A stretch of 11,500 bases of DNA from Glandiceps talaboti (lineage: Eukaryota; Hemichordata; Enteropneusta; Spengelidae): contig NC_135566.1 in assembly GCF_964340395.1 (NCBI RefSeq), positions 5,416,001 to 5,427,500 of the forward strand, in the 5' to 3' direction. The notes beneath the pieces were generated by a model. That model did not search any database. It saw only the letters and a list, made by a program, of their open reading frames with translations, and was not told the origin of the DNA. Shown here piece after piece: positions 1 through 8,630 of the stretch. The stretch's first letter is position 1, and each line of letters opens with the position of its first letter. The translations under genes and the position numbers were made by a program.

Positions 1-590
1 ATCTTGAAAACAATGAGTTTTGAACATCCAATACATTATGCCTTCTTGTTGTTATGATAATATCAAAGTTATAAGATTTCAAGTAAACTATACATAAAAA
101 ATTTAAAGATATTTAATACACTTACTACTGCCCCTCAAAAACTGAGTGTTATTTCATCATTAAAGCACCGACTTTTATAATCTCAATTTGCCTTTTCTTG
201 TTGTTACTATAATATCTGTGATAAGATCTCAAGTAGGCTATTTTAGTTGGTTTGGCCTTCAAAGAGTTTTATTTTAAGATAATATTGCTACCCTCAAAAA
301 CTGAGTGTTATTTCATCATCAAAACACTGCGGGGTTTTTCACTCAATTTGTCTTTTCTTGTTATAATAATACACTGACAAGATCTCAAATGGTTGGACCT
401 TTAAAGTGTTTTTTGATACATAAAATATACATTATAGCTACTCCTAAAAATTGAGGGTTCAACTTTTTTATCATGAAAACATTGGTTTTATTCACTGAAT
501 ACGTAATGCCTTGTTTTTGCTGTTATCACAATATCTTCGATAAGTTTCATCTTTTTTTCCTAATATAAAAATACCCTGTTTTTATTAACT
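1..590. repeat. Diverged tandem repeat, period about 150-160 bp, about four copies
   Basis: Equivalent landmarks recur: CCTCAAAAACTGAGTGTT at about 133 and 292 and a diverged form (CTCCTAAAAATTGAGGGTT) at 441; TTTCATCATNAAAACACTG at about 152 and 312; TTTTCTTGTTGTTA-like at about 45, 192, 354 and 510; ATAAGATCTCAAG-like at about 70, 222 and 380. Copies run about 1-130 (left-truncated by the window edge), 131-289, 290-440 and 441-590. The 5' start of the window (ATCTTGAAAACAATG) aligns with ATCATGAAAACATTG at 470, three periods away. No coding potential. The array probably continues left of the window. Confidence 0.8.
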
Positions 591-1435
591 GAATCTGCAC
601 ACACTTTACCGCAGTGACAAAATTGGATATTTTCAACACTAACCTTTTTTGCTCAAGGTGATGGAATCTAATCAAATTCAATAGGCTTTAAAGATTTCAA
701 ATATCAAAGTTCAAATATTTATTCCAGAGATTACATTTCAAGGTAAATGTACACAAAACACTGTCGTTCTACATTTTACCTTATTCTTTGGTCATCCTGC
801 CACCTCTCTCTTTACTAGGTTTCTAAATCTCAACACCCAAACACTTCTAAATGAATATGGTAAGCATGACACACATGTCATTCAAATCAGTTCAAAACAA
901 CTTTGGTGTGACTGCGGAACTAGAAAGTAAAACAAGCCATTCATGTTCAAGAATTTCTATCAGAAAAAACTAAAATTTGATAAACTGAAAATAAGAACCA
1001 AGATTTTCAGATTCAGAATCCATAAACTGTTGTTGTTTACCACATACATACACATGTACATAGTTCTTGTCACAATGAGTCTATTGTGATCCATTTCAGC
1101 GTAGTTTTTATATGAAGTACAGCTAATTTACTTAGGCCTTCAACATTCAACAGACATGCAGACCTCTATTGACTTTCCTTTCTATACCGTATTAAATGCA
1201 TAACATTACTTCCCTTATATCCTGTTACATGAAACCAACTTGGCATGTCTGATTTTCTAATTAACATCAAATCATTTTTCACCTTTTAAATCACCACCTA
1301 CATGTCTTCATCTAGCACACATCTGGGCAAATAGAATAAAACTATTTAGATATTCTGTTTAGTTGATCACCATGGCCCCTGGATAGAGACTATAAATTAC
1401 CTTGCACAGAGAGGGTAATAAAATGATCAGAAGCT

Positions 1436-1554
1436 ACAAAACACCCAGTAGGTTTTCACACTACCATGTAAATGCATTTGGATAGTTAATTTTAACCATC
1501 AGCTCTGTGCTGGTTATCTGTAGTGACAAAACACCCAGTAGGTATTCACACTAC
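1436..1554 (+). repeat. Direct repeat, 29 bp, copies 90 bp apart
   Basis: ACAAAACACCCAGTAGG plus TTTTCACACTAC at 1436-1464 recurs at 1526-1554 with a single T/A change. The 61 nt between the copies are not obviously repeated. It could be the remainder of a two-copy tandem duplication of about 90 bp or the ends of a small insertion. Confidence 0.75.
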
Positions 1555-2099
1555 TGAGGTTGTTAATGTTCACAATTAGCTCATTCAGTCAATAATGTAT
1601 CATAAATATACCACTTGCCTGCCTGGGTGGCTCTTTCCCTAGATTAAACTATGAAATATGTATGCTGACAAAACCTTTAAATTTCAGAGATTCTTTTGAA
1701 TTGATGTTGCTACTATATCATGACAATGAAGCTGCCATTTTTACATTTTGGGGAAAAAATATGAATAAATTTTTGGCCACCAAGTAAGATTCATTCTCGA
1801 CACATAGTATTACAAATAAAATTTATCTCGTAGTGGCAAACTCTGATTGTGCAAATTATTATTATTTACTTCATTGCAACGTAAGTTGTTATTTACATTT
1901 TGTGAACGTGTAATGGACAGCAAGAATACTGTTATTTACAGTTGTGTACATTCCGATTCCTATTTCCATTCTAACTTTTGGAAACACTCTGGGTTGATTC
2001 TTTTCTAGTGCTTTTTCTACTACACTATAATCATGCTATAGTAAAAAGAGTATTATTTTTTTCAAACTTCAAACAACAATATCTGAAGTCATGATGATG

Positions 2100-2115
2100 T
2101 TGTGATATATCACAA
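2100..2115. repeat. Perfect 16-bp palindrome
   Basis: TTGTGATATATCACAA is self-complementary over all 16 bases, in intron 3. It could form a small cruciform or be a dimeric protein site; in AT-rich DNA it could also arise by chance. Confidence 0.6.
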
Positions 2116-2177
2116 TATACTTAAATATTTAAGTCTCGAGGGAAATAGTAACACCTATCATTTAGAAACCTCAAAAA

Positions 2178-2587
2178 CTTATATTCTATATTCAAACATC
2201 ATGGTTGTGATAACATTCAATTTCTACAATAACCATTCACAAACTTCTAAATTAACATGTTTTGTAATGGTGCTGTGGTAATATACAAGTTCTACATACC
2301 ACACTGTTTTTGCTAAGGGTGGTAAGTAGGTAAAATCTACCTGGGTTCCCACGTTATTTTACCTGTGTTCCCAAACAAAATTACCATAGACATATGGGGA
2401 AACACTGCCATTTTTACCCCTGTCTCCCTTTCTGTTACTGGTGTTCCGCAACCTTAGCAAAAACATTGATATTCACACATCATGGTTGCGATAACATTCA
2501 ATTTCTACATTAACCATGTCACAAACATCTAAAATAAAATGTGTAATGATGCTGTGGTAATATACAAATTCTATAAGCCACATCTGA
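2178..2587 (+). repeat. Duplicated block of about 110-125 bp flanking a 161-bp segment
   Basis: The block at about 2178-2304 is repeated at about 2466-2587, offset 281 bp. Shared words include CATCATGGTTG, GATAACATTCAATTTCTACA, TCACAAAC and GCTGTGGTAATATACAA. The copies differ by scattered substitutions and small indels, so the duplication is not recent. The segment between them has inverted ends. Confidence 0.8.
2305..2465. mobile_element. Possible MITE-like segment with 14-bp terminal inverted repeats
   Basis: TGTTTTTGCTAAGG (2305-2318) is the exact reverse complement of CCTTAGCAAAAACA (2452-2465), enclosing 133 nt. No protein is encoded. An inverted copy of part of its inside (2322-2376) occurs at 3429-3482, so the sequence is dispersed. 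No target-site duplication is evident at the ends, and it lies exactly between two copies of another repeat, so a composite repeat unit is an equal alternative to a transposed element. Confidence 0.45.
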
Positions 2588-2928
2588 CAACATTTTAATC
2601 CTGTTATAATAAAATAAATAATTTGTGCATAGCATACATAACTGACAGCTGGTAACCAATAGCAACCAGCCATCAGTCTATATATGTTCACATTGCTAAT
2701 TACATGTATGCCTAAACACTACAAACAACAGATTACACTGGAAGTTATGTAACAGGTTTTAGCACATCAGCTGATTATCCAGAACTCTTTGGTCCAACAC
2801 TCTATAAGGTCACAAGCTGACATCAGTATTATCTTTCGCCCGTATGTATCGTGACATCAATTAATCTTCTCTAACCTTCTCAAACGATTACCACCTTTTT
2901 TACTCAGAGAGAGTACAAATTACTGTAA

Positions 2929-2940
2929 AGGTCATGACCT
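2929..2940. repeat. AGGTCA inverted repeat, zero spacing (copy 1)
   Basis: AGGTCATGACCT is a perfect 12-bp palindrome made of two nuclear-receptor-type AGGTCA half sites placed head to head without spacer, followed by CAACC. It is the first of five such palindromes in intron 3. Confidence 0.7.
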
Positions 2941-3428
2941 CAACCATGATTAGAATAACCTAACGGTTGACATGTGTAGCAGCAAAAGAGTTAAAAGTTT
3001 GGAGATTTGTTCTGAATGTTGTTTGTGTTGCCTCATAAAATACTACATTGTCTACATGGGTCATACTCTGCAATATACTGTAACCTATCATAAAAAACTC
3101 TTCAAGTACGCCATTTTGTTCTGTACAAAAAACACACATACCATGTATTAAAGGTGTATGTCTTTCAAACTGATATGTCCAATCGTGGGTTATACTTCCA
3201 TGGTCCAATGGAGTTAAAACAAATCATGTGCTAGTCACTTGATAAAAAACAAAATATTTTTCATGTTCCAAATTAAGTTCTGCTGAAAGACAATGTTCTG
3301 TTTTATGTCATAGAACCATGGAAACTGAGAAGGGACACTATGGCATAAAATCATCAGTACAATACAGAAAGTTTACCATATCTCTTTCTCTGTCTAAAAT
3401 CATTTTCCTATATATTTTATATACTTTT

Positions 3429-3482
3429 GGTAGGGAAACCCTCGTAAAATGACTAGAATCCAGGTAGATTTCACCTACTTAC
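3429..3482 (-). repeat. Inverted dispersed copy of the 2322-2376 sequence
   Basis: Read on the minus strand it begins GTAAGTAGGTGAAATCTACC, matching GTAAGTAGGTAAAATCTACC at 2322 with one change in the first 23 bases. A weaker match follows for about 30 nt (ATTTTAC, GTTTCCC-like). The match stops before the inverted ends seen around the first copy. Inside both is the small inverted repeat AGGTR-AAATC-TACCT. Confidence 0.65.
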
Positions 3483-3599
3483 TGCCCATAACAAAGACAC
3501 ACTTACATGTAGGTTATAGTACATGACCCATTATTGATTGTACATCAATTTTAACCTGCACAATGAATAACAATTGTGGTGTGTCAGATGTGCAGCATT

Positions 3600-3635
3600 G
3601 GGGTCATGACCCCAACAAAGGTAGGTCATGACCTA
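3600..3635. repeat. Two GGTCATGACC palindromes side by side (copies 2 and 3)
   Basis: GGGGTCATGACCCC (3600-3613) and TAGGTCATGACCTA (3622-3635) are each perfect 14-bp palindromes, with centres 22 bp apart (about two helical turns). Another half site, TGACCT, follows at about 3650. Copy 2 is followed by CAACA, like the CAAC after copies 1 and 5. Confidence 0.75.
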
Positions 3636-3809
3636 AAGATTTGCAGTGTGACCTATATGTCCACTTGGTATATCACTAACTTCCATCACACTGCAACCCT
3701 TCTCACCAAAAATAAAACAAAAACACCACCATAATAATTAAATTATTCCCCGTTTGACTAAACAATAACACTATAATAGTGTGATTCTAATAATGTCATT
3801 TATGAAAGA

Positions 3810-4132
3810 TATAGCCCAGAGACTTGACTATCTGACTTGACATACTGACTTGACAGTATAGCCCAGAGACTTGGCTATCTGACTTGACATACTGGCTTGA
3901 CAGTATAGCCCAGAGACTTGGCTATCTGACTTGACATACTGGCTTGACAGCATAGCCCAGAGACTTGGCTATCTGACATGACATACATGTACTGGCTTGG
4001 CAACATAGTCTAGAGACTTGGCTATCTGACTTCACATACTGGCTTGACAGTATTGCCCAGAGACTGGCTATCTGACTTGACAGTATTGCCCAGAGACTTG
4101 GCTATCTGACTTGATATATACTGGCTTGACAA
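3810..4132 (+). repeat. Minisatellite, 47-bp unit, seven copies
   Basis: The unit contains TAGCCCAGAGACTTGGCT, TATCTGACTTGACA and TACTGGCTTGACAG. Copies: 3810-3856, 3857-3903 and 3904-3950 (47 bp each); 3951-4003 (53 bp, a 6-bp gain making ACATGTAC); 4004-4050 (47); 4051-4083 (33, internal loss between two TTGACA words); 4084-4132 (about 49). The central copies differ by few bases, so the array is fairly young and likely variable in length. No long frame stays open through it. Confidence 0.95.
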
Positions 4133-4479
4133 TATACATATACAGTATGCAAACATATATGTTCTGGCAAACAAACATTTTTAAGCATGATAGCCAATTT
4201 GTGGGCTTAATTTCATTTGTTAGGGTTATCATATCTTCATTTTGTTGTGCTTATCAAAATTTCTGACTTTCACGCCATATCTTAGATATTAATCTAAGCC
4301 CACATAAAAAATATGGGTTGGCAGGGAATAACACAAGTACTGCCAGGTAATCTAAACTACACAATCTTTTTGCCTGTCCTTATCAGAACACATACATTTT
4401 TGTACAGATAGTAAACTGTCAAGTTCGCAAACTATCCCTTACATAATATTTACCAAGAACATGACCAGATATTGTATTG

Positions 4480-4513
4480 AGGTCATGACCTGATGCATGA
4501 GGTCATGACCTCA
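4480..4513. repeat. Two AGGTCATGACCT palindromes 20 bp apart (copies 4 and 5)
   Basis: AGGTCATGACCT at 4480-4491 and the 16-bp palindrome TGAGGTCATGACCTCA at 4498-4513 share flanks ATTGAGG/ATGAGG. Their centres are 20 bp apart. Single half sites AGGTCA follow at about 4527 and 4544. The dense grouping differs from the surrounding AT-rich intron. Confidence 0.75.
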
Positions 4514-4606
4514 ACGTATAGAAATTAGGTCACATCTATGAGTGAGGTCAAAATCATGTGATACAAAATGAGATAATTTAGTGTCTTATTAGGCCAGTAC
4601 ACAAAA

Positions 4607-4658
4607 CAGTCTATTTTAAGGTAACGTCTTGACAGTCTATTTTAAGATAACGTCTTGA
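4607..4658 (+). repeat. 26-bp tandem duplication
   Basis: CAGTCTATTTTAAGGTAACG plus TCTTGA at 4607-4632 is followed directly by the same 26 bases with one G/A change at 4633-4658. Near-identity suggests a recent local duplication. Confidence 0.85.
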
Positions 4659-4742
4659 CACTTTAAAACAATGGAAACAATATTTTAAGCCATTATTTCC
4701 AGAGTTATTAACTGAAATAGTATATATGATAAATATAAGAAA

Positions 4743-4780
4743 GTTTGTTATGAAACAAACAGATATATATATATATATAT
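4743..4780. repeat. Hairpin next to an (AT)9 microsatellite
   Basis: GTTTGTT-ATGA-AACAAAC (4743-4760, 7-bp stem and 4-nt loop) is followed by nine AT dinucleotides at 4763-4780. Typical intronic low-complexity sequence; no function implied. Confidence 0.7.
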
Positions 4781-6276
4781 GAATAATACACAGTTTAATA
4801 CATTCAATATATATAATCAATATATTCCATCATATACTTGAACACATAAAAGGGAGTTCATTACAGAAAAAATTCAAACCAACAAAAAATTAGTGTACTT
4901 TGTCTTCTAGAGGTTAATATGAAATGAGGTCATAGTTGTTACTAAGGAGACTCTTGTCCTTCCCATACCTGTATTTGTTGTCAATCGCCATACCCTTTTA
5001 TTAGTCAATTTGATCACAGCTACTCTTTTTAGGCACCTGGGAGAGCCTGTAAGATTTGTCTCCTTGTACTCAAAAATGACAAAATATTTGAATTCACAAT
5101 GACAATTTTTTTTTTGCTATACAGGCATAATGAAACATCTGAAAAAGATATCCAGTAGCCATGGTAACGCAAAGAAGCCTCACTGTGCCCTACAGTGGTA
5201 ACAGCCAAGATCTCAACAGCAGTCATTGATTCAGGTTTACTAGATGAATAAATTACCCACCAAATGAGACATATTATAGCATAGTCATTTTTACTCAATT
5301 AGTATTTCAATAGTGGTCTATTATAATCTTGTTATGACAGAGATTATCTGTAACATGTCATCAATTCGTGTCATCCATCGCCATGACGAGAGAAGTGATG
5401 GTATAACTATGTTGTCATCTCGGCATTATAACAGTATGGGCACCCCTCCCACACAAGTACCACAATTTAATTAACACGTAATACTCAAATCAAATACAAA
5501 GACTACCAGCTGATGTCTAGTTTAGTTGTTATTAATTACATTTACTCACTTTAAGTATACATCCAAGTGCTGAAATTGTAAATATTCATGAAAGTGTGTC
5601 AAGCCGTTCAGTTTCACCTTTAAAAGTTTGCTTACACTGTGTGTGCTACTTTCAATCAGCATTTTTAAAATGCAGTTCACGTGTATACAGAAAGCTAAAC
5701 AATTATCAGATGAAGTAATAATAGTTGTCGTACTTTTTTCTCTCTCTATAAATCAAGACATGACTTTCAATGTCATCTCAGTTTTATTGCATAGCCAATC
5801 ATTTTCACAAACTGGCAATCCTTGTATTAGGTCAGAGTATACGATGAACATCAAAATTGGACATAAAGTAATCTCTTCAAAAAAAATGGCTGCCACATTA
5901 ACTGTCTATTTAAATCTGTCTGTGACCAATGATTTCTAACAATTCAATCTCACGATTCAACCTAAGTCCTTACTAATTTTAAATGTAAAATTGTCAAAAC
6001 AATTCACATAGATTATAATTTGTATAAAAATTTCAACATTGTAATGGAATTTTTCATAAATTTGCTCAATTTTATAACTGCCTACAATATCACCTGCCCA
6101 CTCAATAATTACTATATGACCCAAAAATATTGTTACCACAAAATAAACAGCATATGGTTAGTCATATTTCTGATTTTGGAAGGTACAGTCGTTTTCCTCT
6201 CCACTGCTGCAACACCGACTGCTTCATAAATCAATGTGAACTGAAGAAATAATGATTTTTCACTGCTTTCCCTTTT

Positions 6277-6361
6277 TTTGAAATGTAATTTGCATTTCAA
6301 ATCAGCCAGTTAAATGTGACTGAATGTACATATGCAAATTATCAGCACACAAATTATCAGC
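6277..6361. repeat. Inverted repeat (9-bp arms) and a nearby 12-bp direct repeat
   Basis: TTTGAAATG (6277-6285) and CATTTCAAA (6293-6301) are complementary arms around a 7-nt loop. CAAATTATCAGC occurs at 6335-6346 and again at 6350-6361, 15 bp apart. Confidence 0.6.
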
Positions 6362-6591
6362 CTGAACTGCATAAGGTAAACTTGGAACAATCAACAAACC
6401 TAAATTGAATAGTGGCTGCCTGCAATGTAAACTTGATAAATAAACCTTTTGTATGAGCTCACTGCAAACTCCTTTGATTATATCACATAATCTAATAACA
6501 TTCTATTCAAAACTAGAATAATATTGATTATGGTCAGATGTTGTGTTTACCTGTGCATCAAGTCAACATGAACAGGAGGACGACAATTACA

Positions 6592-6611
6592 ACAAAGCTA
6601 GGGAGCTTTGT
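6592..6611. repeat. Small perfect hairpin
   Basis: ACAAAGCT-AGGG-AGCTTTGT: an 8-bp perfect stem with a 4-nt loop in intron 3. No associated gene or T-tract. Confidence 0.5.
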
Positions 6612-7795
6612 GACACTTGTACTAATTCATCAGGAATTAATACATACATTCGTGTACTCAATACCACAAAAGATTAAAAAATAGTGAAATGAAATGCCTC
6701 AGTTTTGTTGAATTATTAAGTTCTGCTGTAATTCACATATTTCAATTGACCTTGAAAAATTTGACATCACTGAAATGAAAGAGCAAGTCTATTTATACCC
6801 CCACGCTTTGGTTAATTAAGATAAAAGCAAACAGCAATTCAGCAAACTTACAATGTATGCACACAGACCATCTATCAATATAAAATAAGAACTAAAATTA
6901 GTGGCTTTCAATATATTTCCATGACTTTGCTGATTAGATTCCCAGACTAAAAAACATCTTGTAGATTGATGAAATAAAAATATATCTAGATATTTTACAG
7001 GTAATGATGGCTGTCTCTCATCCTTATTTTTATCAAAGAGAACCGACTCTTCTGGATTTGGCAGCTCATTCCCTTTATCCCATGCCACTTATTTCCTGAC
7101 AGCGCACGCTTTGACAAAATTCTTCGGTGGGTCAATCACAGTAAGGGGAGTAAAATAACTATCACAAATAATGATTAAATAGATTCCTAAATCGTAACCT
7201 CAAGTCGACAAAATGACCCAACATGTTCAAATTACATTTGCTTATTGTACACTGCACAGATGAAAGAATTTACAATTTCACAAACACTTGATCTGATCGC
7301 AAGAAAGTGAACGTAATGTAACTATAAAGATTTTAACATCAAGCAATTTTAGAATTGACAAGGAATATACCACTTTTCATTCGACAAACACATACATTGC
7401 ATTACAGTCTCTACTTTCATTCTTACATTATGTAAATACATAACATACATATATGGATATATACACCAATCAGCAGACACTGCAGGTCACGACAGCAATT
7501 CGGTATTACACTGACGATATGCAATGTGTCTCTGTTTTAGATAATCATATACTGCACACCACTTGAAATTACCCCAGTACTCATAGGGTGGAACCATCAT
7601 TGAAAGCCACTTGACATCGAAAAAAAACGACATCACAGAAATAATTTCTCCGATTCAAACATACTGCAGAACTAGCAAAATCCTGACTAATATTATTTCT
7701 TTTGAATTTGACATTGAAAAAATTTTCCATACATATATTTGCCCTGATACACCTTTCATCATAGGCAACCACCCTCTGTTGCTATGGTAACCTAC

Positions 7796-7869
7796 CTCTT
7801 CATAGAATTGAAGCTGTGGAACAGGTTCATCTATGACATTTGTACAATAATCCTTAAATAGCAGATAAC
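7796..7869 (-). CDS. GRK2: GRK2 coding exon 3 (residues 64-88)
   Basis: The exon is 74 nt, with acceptor TTTGACAG and donor GAAGAG/GTAGGT. It encodes [20 protein letters not shown] followed by FYEE, matching the GRK2 RH-domain helix that begins GYLLF and the conserved EFYEE/QFYEE end. It stops in phase 0 after Glu88, so the next exon should begin with a whole codon, expected Ile or Val Lys. Reading past the donor gives GYHSNRGW and a stop within intron, which confirms that splicing is needed. Confidence 0.96.
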
Positions 7870-8630
7870 CTGTCAAATTGAAAACAATAATCAAATCAAT
7901 ATTTCATATATTGCATCTTAGACATATTTGTGAAATCTAACAAAACATTTTCGTTCCAATTTTTTAAAAAGTAAATCACACCATAAAAAAAATTGTTCAA
8001 TTCAATTTTGTGTATGTATTCAATGAGTGTAATAATTTGATATGACCGCAGACAGCACTGTAAATACACTTACAAATCAAATGCGTAAATTGGTACAGGT
8101 ACTAGTACTCCCCGAAGTTCGAATGCAAGGCTGCGCTGCAGCAACGCAAATTGTCAGGGGGACAAGATGATATGTTTACAAATTACTGTGCGCTATATGC
8201 TGCCATCAGATTTCAACCATGTAGTACAGTGACAGTTGAAAATTTATTTATACAAAACAAAACACTGGATTTATAAAATAACAAAACTTACCGATCTTCT
8301 GATTGAAAATCTTGTCAAATGTTATTTCACCTCTCTCTTCGAGATATTTGTGCATAACACTTCGAACGCTAAAAAAAGAGAGAGACGGAGAGAAAACGAA
8401 ATACATATAAACGTAAGTGATGGACGGGGCTTCCGTCGCTAAGGTAGCATCTTTTCGTGTCTTCAGTTACCCATTTCCAGATTGTTATTTTCTTTAAAAT
8501 AAAAGAATATAACATACCTTGGGTCCGGAAGTACTATCTTTTTACTAGCCCTGGCCGCTGGAGTCGATTTACTCTTCTCCATGGCCATTAAATAGCTCAC
8601 ATCGGCCAACACAGCTTCTAGGTCCGCCAT
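7796..8630 (-). CDS. GRK2: G protein-coupled receptor kinase GRK2/3 family, N-terminal part (join of three exons, 3' incomplete)
   Basis: The spliced product is 88 residues and begins [20 protein letters not shown], the hallmark start of GRK2/GRK3; the GRK1/7 and GRK4/5/6 groups start differently. Members are serine/threonine kinases that phosphorylate agonist-occupied receptors at the plasma membrane so that arrestin binds and signalling stops. Full proteins are about 690 residues: N-terminal helix, RGS-homology (RH) domain that binds G-alpha-q, AGC kinase domain and a C-terminal PH domain for G-beta-gamma and lipid. Only the N-terminal helix and the first third of the RH domain lie here; the kinase and PH domains must be beyond position 1. 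Positions known to be phosphorylated in mammalian GRK2 are present: Tyr13 and Tyr86 (Src) and Ser29 (PKC). The length to the last splice site equals that of human GRK2, with no gaps. An in-frame TAG at 8640-8642 lies 12 nt upstream of the ATG and supports the start. Invertebrates usually have one GRK2/3 gene, so GRK2 here means the subfamily. Confidence 0.96.
7870..8291 (-). other. GRK2: GRK2 intron 2 (422 nt, phase 1)
   Basis: Bounded by GTAAGT (8291 downward) and ACAG (7870-7871). It is mostly AT-rich. A small GC-rich patch at about 8108-8165, including GCTGCGCTGCAGC, stands out in base composition. No exon or RNA gene could be supported in it; the GTTCGAATGC at 8117-8126 resembles a tRNA B box only partly and has no cloverleaf around it. 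Confidence 0.92.
8292..8368 (-). CDS. GRK2: GRK2 coding exon 2 (residues 38-64)
   Basis: The exon is 77 nt. The acceptor is strong: a long pyrimidine tract (complement of the purine run 8371-8395) ending TTTAG. The donor is GTAAGT. The translation [20 protein letters not shown] then IFNQKIG corresponds to the GRK2 segment around residues 38-64 at the start of the RH domain. Most differences from vertebrates are conservative (Lys/Arg, Asp/Glu, Ile/Val, Ile/Leu). The last G joins GT of exon 3 to make Gly64, so the reading frame runs through. Confidence 0.96.
8369..8517 (-). other. GRK2: GRK2 intron 1 (149 nt, phase 2)
   Basis: Bounded by GTATGTT at the 5' end (plus-strand complement at 8511-8517) and a C/T-rich tract with TAG at 8369-8370. 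It is short compared with intron 3. The pyrimidine tract lies on the purine-rich plus-strand stretch with GAGAGAGACGGAGAG. No other feature was seen. Confidence 0.93.
8518..8630 (-). CDS. GRK2: GRK2 coding exon 1 (residues 1-37 plus two bases)
   Basis: This 113-nt coding part starts at ATG 8630-8628 in a strong context (AAAATGG) and ends CCCAAG before the donor GTATGTT. It encodes the amphipathic receptor-docking helix (residues 2-20, with Asp3, Leu4, Val7, Leu8 and Asp10, which family work shows matter for receptor phosphorylation), then a linker with [11 protein letters not shown]. The exon ends in phase 2: its terminal AG joins the first C of exon 2 to make Ser38. The codon-by-codon match to GRK2 leaves little doubt. 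Confidence 0.97.

Larger units (their letters stand above)
1..7795 (-). other. GRK2: GRK2 intron 3, incomplete (at least 7.8 kb, phase 0)
   Basis: Everything left of the exon 3 donor is interpreted as intron because both strands lack a stretch resembling the next GRK2 segment (Ile/Val-Lys, Tyr-Glu-Lys-Leu, then Tyr-Ile-Met-Lys-Glu-Leu). Open frames here are short, low complexity and without family features. Contents: repeats at 1-590, 1436-1554, 2178-2587, 3429-3482, 3810-4132 and 4607-4658; AGGTCA palindromes at 2929-4513; an AT microsatellite at 4763-4780. The stretches 591-1435, 1555-2099, 2588-2928, 4133-4479, 4781-6276 and 6612-7795 are AT-rich unique-looking sequence with nothing recognised. 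A diverged nested gene or a very short exon could be missed by eye. Confidence 0.8.

Noticed and set aside
2960-3208. Minus-strand open frame of 82 codons
   Set aside because: No motif or family similarity and no splice-bounded conservation; length is within chance for an intron of this size.
3810-4132. Repeat array considered as CRISPR
   Set aside because: Units are directly adjacent with no unique spacers, and the window is an animal gene.
5029-5298. Minus-strand open frame of 89 codons
   Set aside because: No recognisable domain, low-complexity lysine/serine tail from a poly-T run, and inside the inferred intron.
5628-6229. Two plus-strand frames (103 and 69 codons) in intron 3
   Set aside because: Composition is that of AT-rich intron read through, with no domain, and they are antisense to GRK2 without supporting signals.
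6816-7088. Minus-strand open frame of 90 codons with a charged, coding-looking start (MAWDKGNELPNPEESVLFDK)
   Set aside because: It opens with GTG, resembles no family I know, becomes AT-rich and hydrophobic, and does not fit the expected next GRK2 segment or phase. A cryptic exon cannot be excluded.
4181-7795. Search by eye for GRK2 exon 4 (Tyr-Ile-Met-Lys-Glu-Leu region) on the minus strand
   Set aside because: No complementary codon pattern with flanking acceptor and donor was found here or further left, so the exon is taken to lie outside the window.
8108-8165. GC-rich patch with GTTCGAATGC, tested as a tRNA
   Set aside because: No A box at the right distance, no acceptor or anticodon stems; only a partial B-box match.
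8525-8532. CCGGAAGT, an ETS-type site on the plus strand
   Set aside because: It lies inside exon 1, where the codons for Val-Leu-Pro-Asp dictate the bases, so it is not independent evidence of regulation.
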